Below are positions 8,314-14,092 of a DNA stretch of 14,092 bases, piece after piece. The notes under the pieces are model-generated. The model was not told the origin of the DNA. It made no database searches and saw nothing but the letters and a program-made list of their open reading frames with translations. Location: NCBI GenBank assembly GCA_044336815.1, contig JBIIOU010000040.1, positions 1-14,092 of the forward strand, given 5' to 3'. Every line of letters starts with the position of its first letter. Position 1 is the stretch's first letter. The stretch is from GCA-2737125 sp044336815. GTDB taxonomy: Bacteria > Actinomycetota > Actinomycetes > S36-B12. The position numbers were made by a program, and so were the translations under genes.

Positions 8314-8423
8314 TGAAATCCGCGCGGCGGTATGAATTGCTCCTGCAGTTAATGGAAGGGCTGGATCAATGGCATATGCGCCTGGCCGCCAATTTCGACG
8401 AAGACTTCAATTTCACCAGTCAT
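8314..8423 (-). pseudogene. hipA: Severed 5' end of hipA: internal deletion with frameshift
   Basis: The ATG at 8423 overlaps the hipB stop (ATGA, 8420-8423), as in intact hipBA operons. From it one reads MTGEIEVFVEIGGQAH, a normal HipA beginning, but the frame then meets TAA at 8351-8349. In the kinase frame, translation of 8379-8314 gives AYAIDPALPLTAG and then reads into FGAFTDSCPDRWGR, again normal HipA sequence. The two halves meet around 8370-8380, and the roughly 30 residues that family members carry between them (the usual GRL...ESASFEYD...WLANP part) are absent. So a deletion whose length is not a multiple of three has both removed and shifted sequence. The count of about 30 codons comes from memory of the family, not from an alignment. 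Confidence 0.75.
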
Positions 8424-8740
8424 GTGGGCCCTGCCACCTTTGGCCTTCGTACGCGCTTTGGCAGTTCCTCCTCGGCGCGCAAGCGACCGACGTCGGTTGA
8501 AAGTGGGTCGAGGCTCAAAGAAAGTTCTTCAAGAACGCCAAGGGCCCGGCTGATTCTCAGCAAGTTCTCTGTGCTGATACTTCCGCCGGCCTCAAGTCGC
8601 ATAACGGTATGCCGCGAGACCCCTGCTCGATCGGCCACCTCGGTGACCTGCAGCCGGCGAAGGCGACGCCAGGTTGCCGCATCGTGGCCCATTCGACTCA
8701 AAGCGCTGAGCACTGCTGGTGGTGTAACGAAGGCGGCCAT
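8420..8740 (-). CDS. hipB: HipB-like XRE-family antitoxin and transcriptional repressor
   Basis: The product is 106 residues. A helix-turn-helix of the XRE/Cro type spans ~23-72, with VTEVADRAGVSRHTVMRLEA as turn and recognition helix and ENLLRISRALGV as the closing helix. The C-terminus is charged and basic (EEELPKRVRRPK). Known HipB proteins dimerise, bind operators ahead of their own operon, and hold HipA inactive. The ATG at 8740 has AGAGGGG a few bases upstream (the spacing is tight). The stop TGA overlaps the hipA start codon, so the pair was translationally coupled. Since hipA is broken, this repressor may now be an orphan, kept either for regulation or as an antitoxin against related kinases elsewhere. 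Length and context support the assignment strongly; the operator is inferred. Confidence 0.85.
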   Translation of the reverse strand: MAAFVTPPAVLSALSRMGHDAATWRRLRRLQVTEVADRAGVSRHTVMRLEAGGSISTENLLRISRALGVLEELSLSLDPLSTDVGRLRAEEELPKRVRRPKVAGPT

Positions 8741-8751
8741 GACCCCTCTTC

Positions 8752-8806
8752 AGTAGTAAAAATAAGACTGTAACAGACTCAGACTAGCAGTAAATTACTC
8801 TTATTT
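8752..8806 (-). promoter_or_regulatory. Putative hipB promoter/operator region with palindromes
   Basis: An AT-rich stretch just upstream of hipB holds an odd-length palindrome, AGTAA-A-TTACT (8789-8799), and an 8-bp inverted repeat, AAATAAGA (8760-8767) with TCTTATTT (8799-8806). A short direct repeat CAGACT CAGACT lies between them (plus strand 8774-8785). HipB proteins bind palindromes in this position, so this is the natural operator candidate. It does not resemble the E. coli HipB site. Confidence 0.45.
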
Positions 8807-8820
8807 AACCCCAGGCTCTA

Positions 8821-8836
8821 TCGGGTGAAGGCCCGA
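8821..8836 (-). terminator. Small second hairpin after the main one
   Basis: TCGGG (8821-8825) and CCCGA (8832-8836) form a 5-bp stem with a six-base loop. It lies immediately beyond the 14-bp hairpin in the minus-strand direction and may assist termination. No U tract follows. Confidence 0.3.
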
Positions 8837-8842
8837 AGGCAG

Positions 8843-8873
8843 CCGGCCGGCCCCTGCAGCAGGGGCCGGCCGG
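8843..8873 (-). terminator. Perfect 14-bp GC-rich hairpin ending the exported-protein operon
   Basis: Arms CCGGCCGGCCCCTG (8843-8856) and its exact complement (8860-8873) flank a three-base loop, CAG. It begins 20 bases past the stop of the FN3-like gene and precedes the hipB promoter. No T-run follows on either strand, a form often seen for actinobacterial terminators. Function is inferred from position and stem strength. Confidence 0.6.
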
Positions 8874-8893
8874 TGCTAACTAATGCGCCCGGC

Positions 8894-10126
8894 TTAAGCC
8901 GGAACGACCTTCGCAACCTTGGCGGTGGTCTGTACCCAAGCACTGCCGTTGTCGGTGTAACCAGCTGGCATGGAGTCCTTCTTTGACCAAGTGCTACCGG
9001 TATCGGTGTAACCGGCGGGAGTAGCGTCCTTGACCTGATTGGTGCCCTGTTGGCGGGTTTCATAAACCGCCGTGTACTCGTAACAGGTATTGCCGTAGAG
9101 CGTGCCCCAACCGCAGGCATTGCCATCGAATGGATGCGAGCGTTCGGTGGTTCCGATCTGTACCTGCACGTAATTCGGTTCGCTGTGATAGGTGTAGCCG
9201 ATCGAGGTGTAGGTGTAGGCACTGGTCTTTTCGCAGACACCGCTACCGGTCTCGGTATAGGCATCAGGGCAGACGTAGATGGTGCGGGTGCTTGGTGACG
9301 CCGGGCCTGGTGCGGGTGCCGGAGTCGCCGGTTTTGCCTCAGTCGGTTTAGCTTCCACGGGCTTAGCCTCAGCAGGCTTTTCGGCCGGCTTAACTTCAAC
9401 AATGACCGCAGGCACGGTGATCGTCACGACACTCTCAATGCCGGTGATGTCGGCCAATGAACGCTCCATGCGAGCCACCGATGACTTACCGGTACCCGCG
9501 GAGTTTTTCGGGGTGATGGTGAAGACATACAAGGCGTCAGGGTCAAGGCCAGAAAGCATTGAAGACTTTGCTGCCGAGTTGCTGCGCGTGGTGGTGCCAG
9601 CTATTTCAGCGGTCACAGTTTTACCTGAACCGCCCGCTGGCTTCGCAGTGATTACGTACGTAACACCTGCGCCGCCGTTCGTTTTGGTGGATTTATGTGA
9701 CCAATCAAGTTTCACCGTGTTGTTCTTTGACGTGGTGCGCACGACGAGATCAGTTGCCGAGCCAACCGCATCAACGGGAGTGCCCGAGCCGATGATTTTA
9801 CCGTCGTAAACAACTACATAGTTGGCGCCGGCGATGAGATTAGAGAAGGTAACTCGACCCGACTTATCCGGTGATTTGGTAATTGGTGTGGTGCTACCAG
9901 GGCCGGATCGGGTGACGATTGTGACACTTGAGCCGTGGACTCCGGTAACACTTAGCCCGCGTGGGCTATTAGCCAAAATACTGGGCTTGGCAGCAGTTTG
10001 TGCTGCCGCGACGACGGTGCCGGGGGATTCAGCGGCGTATGCGGTGGTGGCAGACCCGATGGCGGTCAATCCAATTGCCAGGGCCAAGGTGATGCCGCTT
10101 AGGGCGGCTAGTGCGTTGCGCTTCAT
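8894..10126 (-). CDS. Exported protein with fibronectin-III-like domain, Lys-Pro-Ala linker and C-terminal GYTxxGSxW repeats
   Basis: From ATG 10126 the product is 410 residues. A signal peptide (MKRNALAAL..., cleavage near TAYA at 28-31) is followed by a beta-rich domain (~46-120). A fibronectin-III-like domain (~125-216) has LDW, TYVIT and YVFTITPKNSAG landmarks, then comes a KPAEAKP-type linker (~245-280). The C-terminal part is rich in Tyr and Cys: CPDAYTETGSGVCEKT (286-301), Cys338 and Cys348, then two near-identical 17-residue units starting PAGYTDTGSTW (370) and PAGYTDNGSAW (387). It ends VVPA with no LPxTG motif or membrane anchor, so it is probably released or bound to the envelope non-covalently. 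Binding of surface glycan or protein is suggested by FN3 plus repeats, but no ligand is known. A GTG at 10147 would add seven residues; neither start has a good Shine-Dalgarno, and I prefer the ATG that begins the signal peptide. Confidence 0.75.
   Translation of the reverse strand: MKRNALAALSGITLALAIGLTAIGSATTAYAAESPGTVVAAAQTAAKPSILANSPRGLSVTGVHGSSVTIVTRSGPGSTTPITKSPDKSGRVTFSNLIAGANYVVVYDGKIIGSGTPVDAVGSATDLVVRTTSKNNTVKLDWSHKSTKTNGGAGVTYVITAKPAGGSGKTVTAEIAGTTTRSNSAAKSSMLSGLDPDALYVFTITPKNSAGTGKSSVARMERSLADITGIESVVTITVPAVIVEVKPAEKPAEAKPVEAKPTEAKPATPAPAPGPASPSTRTIYVCPDAYTETGSGVCEKTSAYTYTSIGYTYHSEPNYVQVQIGTTERSHPFDGNACGWGTLYGNTCYEYTAVYETRQQGTNQVKDATPAGYTDTGSTWSKKDSMPAGYTDNGSAWVQTTAKVAKVVPA
8918..9019 (-). 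repeat. Two tandem 51-bp coding repeats (17-residue units)
   Basis: The units 9019-8969 and 8968-8918 encode PAGYTDTGSTWSKKDSM and PAGYTDNGSAW plus six residues. Ten of the first eleven residues are closely matched. A diverged relative with cysteines lies at 9271-9224. Confidence 0.65.
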
Positions 10127-10188
10127 ATTGGGATTGTTGCCCGACACGCCAAAGAGTTAAACCTAAGATTTTGACAATTGTGGAAAAG

Positions 10189-10821
10189 TCAGCGTCTCGT
10201 GTTAACGGTGAGTTCTCCTGTTGCGAATGTGACGTATGGGCTGAAAATATTTACGTCCAAAGCCTCATTCAAGTAGTCCGCCATCACCGAATTGGCGACC
10301 CGCAGCGTCATCCCTCGGTAAATCGTGGTGCGCGTAAAGGTCCCATAGATATTTGACTTGGACGCAATCGACCTAATGACGAAGATTCGCCGATTGATGC
10401 CGCCTTGCGTGACACAATCCACGACTTTGGCCTTGGTATCAATAACCGGGGTCGCACAGTTCACGAAATCACCGGTCGCCACGTTGGTGAGCCGGAAGCC
10501 ACCTGATGCAAAATTCGCGCTGCCGTTAACCGCCACGATCGGCAGCGTGACTTCGATGCCAGTGTTATTGAAATTACTGATGGCCGAACCCGGTGAGACC
10601 CCGGTGATCCGGACATCAGCTGACTCCCAGGTCGGCACGATGCCATTGGCGGTGCGAAAGACGAAGGAGCCATTGGCGTTGGTGGTGCCGCGCGGGGCGC
10701 TGGCTTGACCGGCCGAAGGGGTGCTGGCAGAGCTGGGCGCAGCCGTTGCTCCCACCAGGGTCGCGGTGGCTGCGGCGATCGCCAAAGCCCAGATCGCAGG
10801 TCGCCTTAGTCGTAGATTCAT
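10189..10821 (-). CDS. Exported protein of unknown function
   Basis: The product is 210 residues. An Arg-rich start (MNLRLRRPAIWALA) and a hydrophobic stretch to ~28 form a signal peptide; the arginine pair is only loosely Tat-like. The signal is followed by a low-complexity Ser/Ala/Pro segment. The mature part (~45-210) is predicted to be mostly beta: FVFRTANGIVPTWESADVRI, VTLPIVAVNG, FRLTNV. It has two Cys (122, 136) close enough for one disulfide and ends in a hydrophilic tail without an anchor. The start is ATG 10821; no Shine-Dalgarno is visible, but TATCCT lies nine bases upstream, compatible with a leaderless or near-leaderless message. The gene follows scoB after 42 bp and precedes the FN3 gene, also exported, so these two may act together at the cell surface. 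I do not recognise the family. Confidence 0.7.
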   Translation of the reverse strand: MNLRLRRPAIWALAIAAATATLVGATAAPSSASTPSAGQASAPRGTTNANGSFVFRTANGIVPTWESADVRITGVSPGSAISNFNNTGIEVTLPIVAVNGSANFASGGFRLTNVATGDFVNCATPVIDTKAKVVDCVTQGGINRRIFVIRSIASKSNIYGTFTRTTIYRGMTLRVANSVMADYLNEALDVNIFSPYVTFATGELTVNTRR

Positions 10822-10863
10822 CTTGGGGTAAGGATAACCCTGTTGGGTGGCTAAGCCTTGCTA

Positions 10864-11517
10864 CTAGCCGCGAATGATCGCGTTGCTCGCCAAAGTTAAC
10901 TCCGGACCGGTGGCAGCACGCACTTCATCGACGCTGACACCTGGTGCGGTTTCGACAAGCACTAGGCCACCAGGGGCGACATCGATAACAGCCATATCGG
11001 TGATTATGCGATTGACAACCTTTTTGCCGGTCAATGGCAGTGAGCATTCGGCAACGATCTTGTGAGTGCCGTCGCGTGCGACGTGCTCCATCATGACTAT
11101 GACCAAGCGCGCTCCGTGCACCAGATCCATTGCACCGCCCATACCCTTGACCATTTTGCCGGGGATCATCCAGTTGGCGAGGTCGCCGGTGGTTGAAACC
11201 TGCATCGCACCGAGTACCGCCGCGTCAATATGGCCGCCGCGAATCATCCCGAAGCTGGTAGCCGAATCAAAGAATGATGCGCCGGGCAGCACGGTGACAG
11301 TTTCTTTACCGGCATTGATGAGATCGGGATCGACGTGGCCATCCTCGGGGTAGGGGCCGGTGCCGAGAATCCCGTTTTCACTTTGCAAAATAACGTTGAC
11401 ACCAGCCGGCAGATGGTTCGGGATCAGGGTCGGCAGGCCAATGCCGAGGTTGACATATTGGCCGTCGGTTAGTTCTTCACCAACACGTGCTGCCATCTCT
11501 TCGCGGGTCCAGGTCAT
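10864..11517 (-). CDS. scoB: Succinyl-CoA:3-ketoacid CoA-transferase, subunit B
   Basis: The 217-residue protein is the normal length for the beta subunit of class I CoA-transferases. The active-site glutamate lies in SENGILG (Glu47), which forms the glutamyl-CoA thioester. Family blocks NLGIGLPTL (23-31), GMIRGGHIDAAVLGAMQV and WMIPGKMVKGMGGAMDLV are all clear. With subunit A it moves CoA from succinyl-CoA to acetoacetate or a similar 3-keto acid in the cytosol. The intact catalytic SENG separates it from IpdAB-type hydratases that share the fold but lack this residue. The ATG at 11517 overlaps the scoA stop by four bases (ATGA). The gene ends in a doubled stop (TAGTAG). 3-Oxoadipate (PcaIJ) is a possible alternative substrate; the adjacent thiolase suits either. 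Confidence 0.92.
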   Translation of the reverse strand: MTWTREEMAARVGEELTDGQYVNLGIGLPTLIPNHLPAGVNVILQSENGILGTGPYPEDGHVDPDLINAGKETVTVLPGASFFDSATSFGMIRGGHIDAAVLGAMQVSTTGDLANWMIPGKMVKGMGGAMDLVHGARLVIVMMEHVARDGTHKIVAECSLPLTGKKVVNRIITDMAVIDVAPGGLVLVETAPGVSVDEVRAATGPELTLASNAIIRG

Positions 11518-12287
11518 GATGGGTTCCTAACGGTGCGGCGCTCGATGCGCTTGCCGGCAACTTGCTCGGGGGTCAGGGCGACTACACGTTGCACGAAAAC
11601 TCCGGGCACGTGCACATGTTGCGGATCAATTTCACCGGGTTCAACAAGTTGTTCAACTTCGGCGATGGTGATTCGCCCAGCGGTTGCGGCGAGGGAGTTG
11701 AAGTTACGGGTGGCCTTATCAAAAACGAGGTTGCCGGTGGTGTCGCCGACACTTGCGCGCACAAATGCGAAGTCGGTGGTGATGCCGCGCTCAAGCACGT
11801 AATCACGTAGCTGACCGCGCACCTCGAACGCGCGTACCTCTTTCGGCTGGGAGGCAACGGCCACCGTGCCATCGGGGTTGTGACGAAGTGGCATCCCGCC
11901 TTCGGCGACGAAAGTGCCGACACCGGCAGGGGTGAAAAAGGCAGGAATACCAGCGCCTCCGGCGCGTAGCCGCTCAGCCAGGGTGCCTTGCGGCACGAGT
12001 TCAACTTCAAGTTCGCCGGTTAGGTATTGACGCTCGAACTCCTTATTTTCACCGACATATGACGAAGTCATGCGGGCTATCAACCCGGCGCGCAGCAGCA
12101 ACCCAAGACCCCAGTCATCGACACCGCAGTTGTTACTCACGACATCAAGATCGGTCGGCTTGATTTCCAGTAACGCGCTGATCAGAGTGTCAGGAATACC
12201 AGAGAGCCCGAAGCCGCCGACGGAGATACTTGCCCCACTCGTGATATCAGCGACCGCCTCACGTGCGGATGCCACCACCTTGCTCAT
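11514..12287 (-). CDS. scoA: Succinyl-CoA:3-ketoacid CoA-transferase, subunit A
   Basis: The 257-residue alpha subunit starts at ATG 12287 with AAAGAAAGG nine to ten bases upstream. The CoA-binding glycine loop GGFGLSGIPDTLISAL (24-39) is typical of the family, as are SNNCGVDDWGLG, GGAGIPAFFTPAGVGT and the C-terminal VHVPGVFVQRVV. Length and motif order match complete two-gene enzymes. It pairs with scoB through an ATGA overlap, which favours equal synthesis of both subunits. The thiolase lies 48 bp upstream on the same strand, so the acetoacetyl-CoA made here could be cleaved at once to two acetyl-CoA. The exact substrate (acetoacetate or 3-oxoadipate) cannot be told from sequence alone. Confidence 0.92.
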   Translation of the reverse strand: MSKVVASAREAVADITSGASISVGGFGLSGIPDTLISALLEIKPTDLDVVSNNCGVDDWGLGLLLRAGLIARMTSSYVGENKEFERQYLTGELEVELVPQGTLAERLRAGGAGIPAFFTPAGVGTFVAEGGMPLRHNPDGTVAVASQPKEVRAFEVRGQLRDYVLERGITTDFAFVRASVGDTTGNLVFDKATRNFNSLAATAGRITIAEVEQLVEPGEIDPQHVHVPGVFVQRVVALTPEQVAGKRIERRTVRNPS

Positions 12288-12335
12288 GATTCATCGACCT
12301 TTCTTTGGGTCTTGCGCTTACCGAAGCAAAAATTC

Positions 12336-13493
12336 TTAAAGGAGTTCCAAGATGGTGGCATTTGCCATGCCGCCACCTTCACACATCGTCTGCAGACCGT
12401 ACTTGATGTTGTTTCTACGCATGTGATGCAGCATGGTAGTCATGAGGCGAGCACCAGATGCACCTAGTGGGTGGCCGAGTGCGATGGCACCGCCATTTGG
12501 GTTAGTCAGGGCCGGGTCAGCGCCGATCTCTTGATACCAGGCACCGAGAACGGCGGCGAAAGCCTCATTGACCTCGAAGGTGCCGATATCGGCGAGGGCA
12601 AGCCCGCTGCGCTGCAAAGCTTTTTTAGTCGCGGGTATCGGCCCGGTCAACATGATTATTGGGTCAACGCCGGCGAGGGCAAAGGTATGGAAGCGCGCTA
12701 GGGGCTTGAGCCCGAACTCGCGGGCTTTCTCCGATGAGGTGATGAGCATCGCCGCTGAACCGTCGGAGATTTGCGAGGCGTTACCGGCGGTGACAACACC
12801 ACCCTCCTTGAACGGGGTCTTCAAGCCCGCCAGCGACTCCAAGGTGGTGCCGGCACGGATCCCCTGATCGGTGCTGACAACTCCACCTGCTGTGGTGATT
12901 GGGATTATCTCGTCAGCAAAAAGACCAGCAGCAGTGGCAGCAGCGGCCCGCTCATTAGAAGTTACCGCGATGGCATCAAGGTCAGTGCGGCTTAAATTCC
13001 ATTGCTCAGCGATCATCTCGGCGCTGATGCCTTGGCCAACCAAGCCACCGTTATAACGATCGATCATGCGGGGCCCAAATGGGCCATCGCCGCCGGCCGC
13101 ATTGGAGAACATCGGCACGCGTGACATAGATTCGACGCCACCAGCAATCACGAAGTCATATTGCCCAGCTATCACTCCGGCGGCGCCAAAGTGCGCGGCC
13201 TGCTGGCTCGATCCGCATTGCCGATCGATTGTTACACCGGTTACCTCCTCGGGGAAGCCAGCCGCTAGCGCGGCGTTGCGACCAACATTGAAAGCTTGCT
13301 CGCCAACTTGCGAGACCGCGCCCCAGATGACGTCGTCAACGATTGCCGGATCGATACCGGTGCGTTCGATGAGACCTTGTAGCACCATGGCTGAGAGGTC
13401 AACGGGGTGAATGCCGCTAAGTGCGCCTTTTTCGGCTTTACCGATGCCGACGGGGCTGCGCACTGCACCGACGATGACTGCGTCGCGAACCAT
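12336..13493 (-). CDS. Degradative acetyl-CoA acetyltransferase (thiolase II family, FadA5-like)
   Basis: From ATG 13493 the product is 385 residues, the usual size of a thiolase. All catalytic elements are present: the acyl-accepting Cys93 in DRQCGSSQQA, NEAF, GGAIALGHPLGASGAR with His341, and the second cysteine Cys371 in TMCEGGGMANA. The sequence between (GVESMSRVPM, NASQISDGSAA) is standard. The overall look is nearer to actinobacterial FadA5-type thiolases than to E. coli AtoB, which I judge from memory. It would cleave a 3-ketoacyl-CoA, such as the acetoacetyl-CoA from the CoA-transferase downstream, releasing acetyl-CoA; the reverse condensation is possible. The start is set by AAGGGAG five bases upstream; an extension to 13577 would add 28 unlike residues and overlap the SDR gene. 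Sixty-seven bases with short direct repeats separate it from the SDR stop. Confidence 0.9.
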   Translation of the reverse strand: MVRDAVIVGAVRSPVGIGKAEKGALSGIHPVDLSAMVLQGLIERTGIDPAIVDDVIWGAVSQVGEQAFNVGRNAALAAGFPEEVTGVTIDRQCGSSQQAAHFGAAGVIAGQYDFVIAGGVESMSRVPMFSNAAGGDGPFGPRMIDRYNGGLVGQGISAEMIAEQWNLSRTDLDAIAVTSNERAAAATAAGLFADEIIPITTAGGVVSTDQGIRAGTTLESLAGLKTPFKEGGVVTAGNASQISDGSAAMLITSSEKAREFGLKPLARFHTFALAGVDPIIMLTGPIPATKKALQRSGLALADIGTFEVNEAFAAVLGAWYQEIGADPALTNPNGGAIALGHPLGASGARLMTTMLHHMRRNNIKYGLQTMCEGGGMANATILELL

Positions 13494-13498
13494 TTTGT

Positions 13499-13505
13499 CT
13501 CCCTT
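13499..13505 (-). promoter_or_regulatory. Ribosome binding site deciding the thiolase start
   Basis: AAGGGAG on the minus strand lies five bases before the ATG at 13493 and rules for this start over longer ones. Confidence 0.75.
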
Positions 13506-13511
13506 GATTGT

Positions 13512-13537
13512 TGACTTGATGTTACTGACTTGATGTT
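13512..13537. repeat. Short direct repeat in the SDR-thiolase gap
   Basis: TGACTTGATGTT occurs at 13512-13523 and again at 13526-13537 (14-bp period). GTTACTGA is also repeated, at 13521-13528 and 13539-13546. The repeats fill most of the 67-bp gap ahead of the thiolase and could be a regulator site or simple slippage. Confidence 0.5.
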
Positions 13538-13560
13538 TGTTACTGAGGGCCGTACTCGTG

Positions 13561-14092
13561 TTACATCGAGATGCCACCGTCGACAGGGAGCACGACCCCT
13601 GTTACGTAGGCGGCTTCTTCAGAGGCAAGGAATCCGACGGCAGCGCAAATCTCCTCGGGTTCGGCGAATCTGCCGGCAGGGATAACAGCTGCCAACTCAG
13701 CAAGTTTGTCAGCGGGTATTGAGGTGATCATTCGAGTCGCCGCACTTGGCGAGATGGCGTTGACGGTTACCCCAAAACGCGCGAGTTCTTTGGCAGCAGT
13801 CTTGGTAAACCCGATGATGCCAGCCTTCGCTGTGGCGTAATTCGCCTGCCCCGTATTGCCGTGCAACCCGGTATACGAAGTCACATTGATCACGCGCCCG
13901 TACTCCTGCGCGCGAAAGTGGGGTACGCAGGCTCGCGTGAATTTGAAAGTGCCGCCGGCATGGACCGCGAGTACAGCCTCCCAATCTTCATCGGTGATCT
14001 TCCAGAGCACGTTGTCGCGTAAAATCCCGGCGTTGTTGACCATGACGTCAATGCGCCCGAATTTTTCAATGGCGGTGTCCACAACCCGCTGC
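13561..14092 (-). CDS. Short-chain dehydrogenase/reductase, FabG/acetoacetyl-CoA reductase-like (partial, N-terminus beyond right edge)
   Basis: The frame is open at the right edge; 176 C-terminal residues are visible. Classical SDR landmarks follow in order: RIDVMVNNAGILRD (the NNAG strand), the catalytic serine in NVTSYTG, the tyrosine and lysine in NYATAKAG, then NAISPSAATRM and the C-terminal YVTGVVLPVDGG. The Rossmann nucleotide motif (about 70 residues) would be outside the window. The enzyme should reduce or oxidise a 3-oxo/3-hydroxyacyl group with NAD(P)(H). Next to a thiolase and a CoA-transferase, acetoacetyl-CoA reductase or 3-hydroxyacyl-CoA dehydrogenase activity is likely, but SDR substrates cannot be read from sequence. 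A GTG at 14082 falls inside the domain and is not the real start. It reads in the same direction as the thiolase and is probably in its operon. Confidence 0.88.
   Translation of the reverse strand, partial: QRVVDTAIEKFGRIDVMVNNAGILRDNVLWKITDEDWEAVLAVHAGGTFKFTRACVPHFRAQEYGRVINVTSYTGLHGNTGQANYATAKAGIIGFTKTAAKELARFGVTVNAISPSAATRMITSIPADKLAELAAVIPAGRFAEPEEICAAVGFLASEEAAYVTGVVLPVDGGISM

Noticed and set aside
8314..8423. Programmed ribosomal frameshift to explain hipA
   Set aside because: No slippery run or stimulatory stem is visible at the junction, and a frameshift would not replace the missing ~30 residues.
8313..8756. Plus-strand frame of 147 codons opposite hipB
   Set aside because: It is antisense to a well-recognised XRE protein and the translation is Ser/Arg-rich without any domain.
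8818..9402. Minus-strand frame of 194 codons within the FN3 gene region
   Set aside because: It is an out-of-frame shadow with Arg/Pro-rich composition; the overlapping frame has a signal peptide, domains and repeats.
9279..9809. Plus-strand frame of 176 codons with Gly/Ala-rich repeats
   Set aside because: Its repeats are the antisense of the KP-rich linker codons; no start signal.
10864..12287. IpdAB (steroid ring-opening hydrolase/hydratase) instead of ScoAB
   Set aside because: The beta subunit keeps the catalytic SENG glutamate and the ordinary ScoB blocks.
1..14092. tRNA or rRNA genes, CRISPR array, transposase or integrase
   Set aside because: None was recognised on either strand by reading; gaps between genes are short and hold only the elements listed.

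Overview
The window looks like chromosomal DNA of an actinobacterium. The evidence is mid-50s %G+C by eye (not computed), frequent GTG/TTG starts, several starts without a Shine-Dalgarno but with a TANNNT box just upstream (leaderless style), exported proteins with AxA signal peptides and Lys/Pro/Ala-rich linkers, and GT-C type membrane glycosyltransferases. A free-living aquatic lineage is possible, but that is only a guess.

Almost everything reads on the minus strand. From right to left (direction of transcription): (i) 14092-10864 is an acyl-CoA cluster: an SDR oxidoreductase cut by the window edge, a degradative thiolase, and both subunits of a succinyl-CoA:3-ketoacid CoA-transferase (scoA/scoB, overlapping by ATGA). 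Together they fit conversion of a 3-keto acid or hydroxyacyl-CoA to acetyl-CoA. (ii) 10821-8894 holds two exported proteins of unknown function; the second has a fibronectin-III-like domain, a Lys-Pro-Ala linker and a C-terminal repeat region, and is followed by a perfect 14-bp GC-rich hairpin. (iii) 8740-7255 is a hipBA toxin-antitoxin locus: an intact-looking HipB, then a hipA whose 5' end has lost about 30 codons and is frameshifted, while the kinase core is intact. (iv) 7166-2676 holds a small exported four-cysteine protein and two large polytopic membrane proteins of GT-C glycosyltransferase character, coupled by a one-base stop/start overlap.

(v) The only convincing plus-strand gene, 1274-2698, encodes a stand-alone archaeal-type AAA+ ATPase with a DUF234-like C-terminal domain. 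It overlaps the tail of the neighbouring membrane gene by 23 bp and is preceded by a 9-bp inverted repeat plus a third copy of the same GATACTAT element over its promoter. (vi) 1119-1 is a third polytopic GT-C protein (GT87/DUF2029-like), running off the left edge.

The ATPase sits against the grain of a surface-polysaccharide type membrane cluster and looks like accessory cargo; hipBA is a second accessory island. No tRNA, rRNA, CRISPR array, transposase or integrase was recognised. No stretch over 300 bases lacks a gene; the longest gap is 1120-1273. The most distinctive observations are the decayed hipA junction, the GATACTAT operator array with its lone ATPase, and the Cys-to-Trp variation in the repeats of the FN3 protein.
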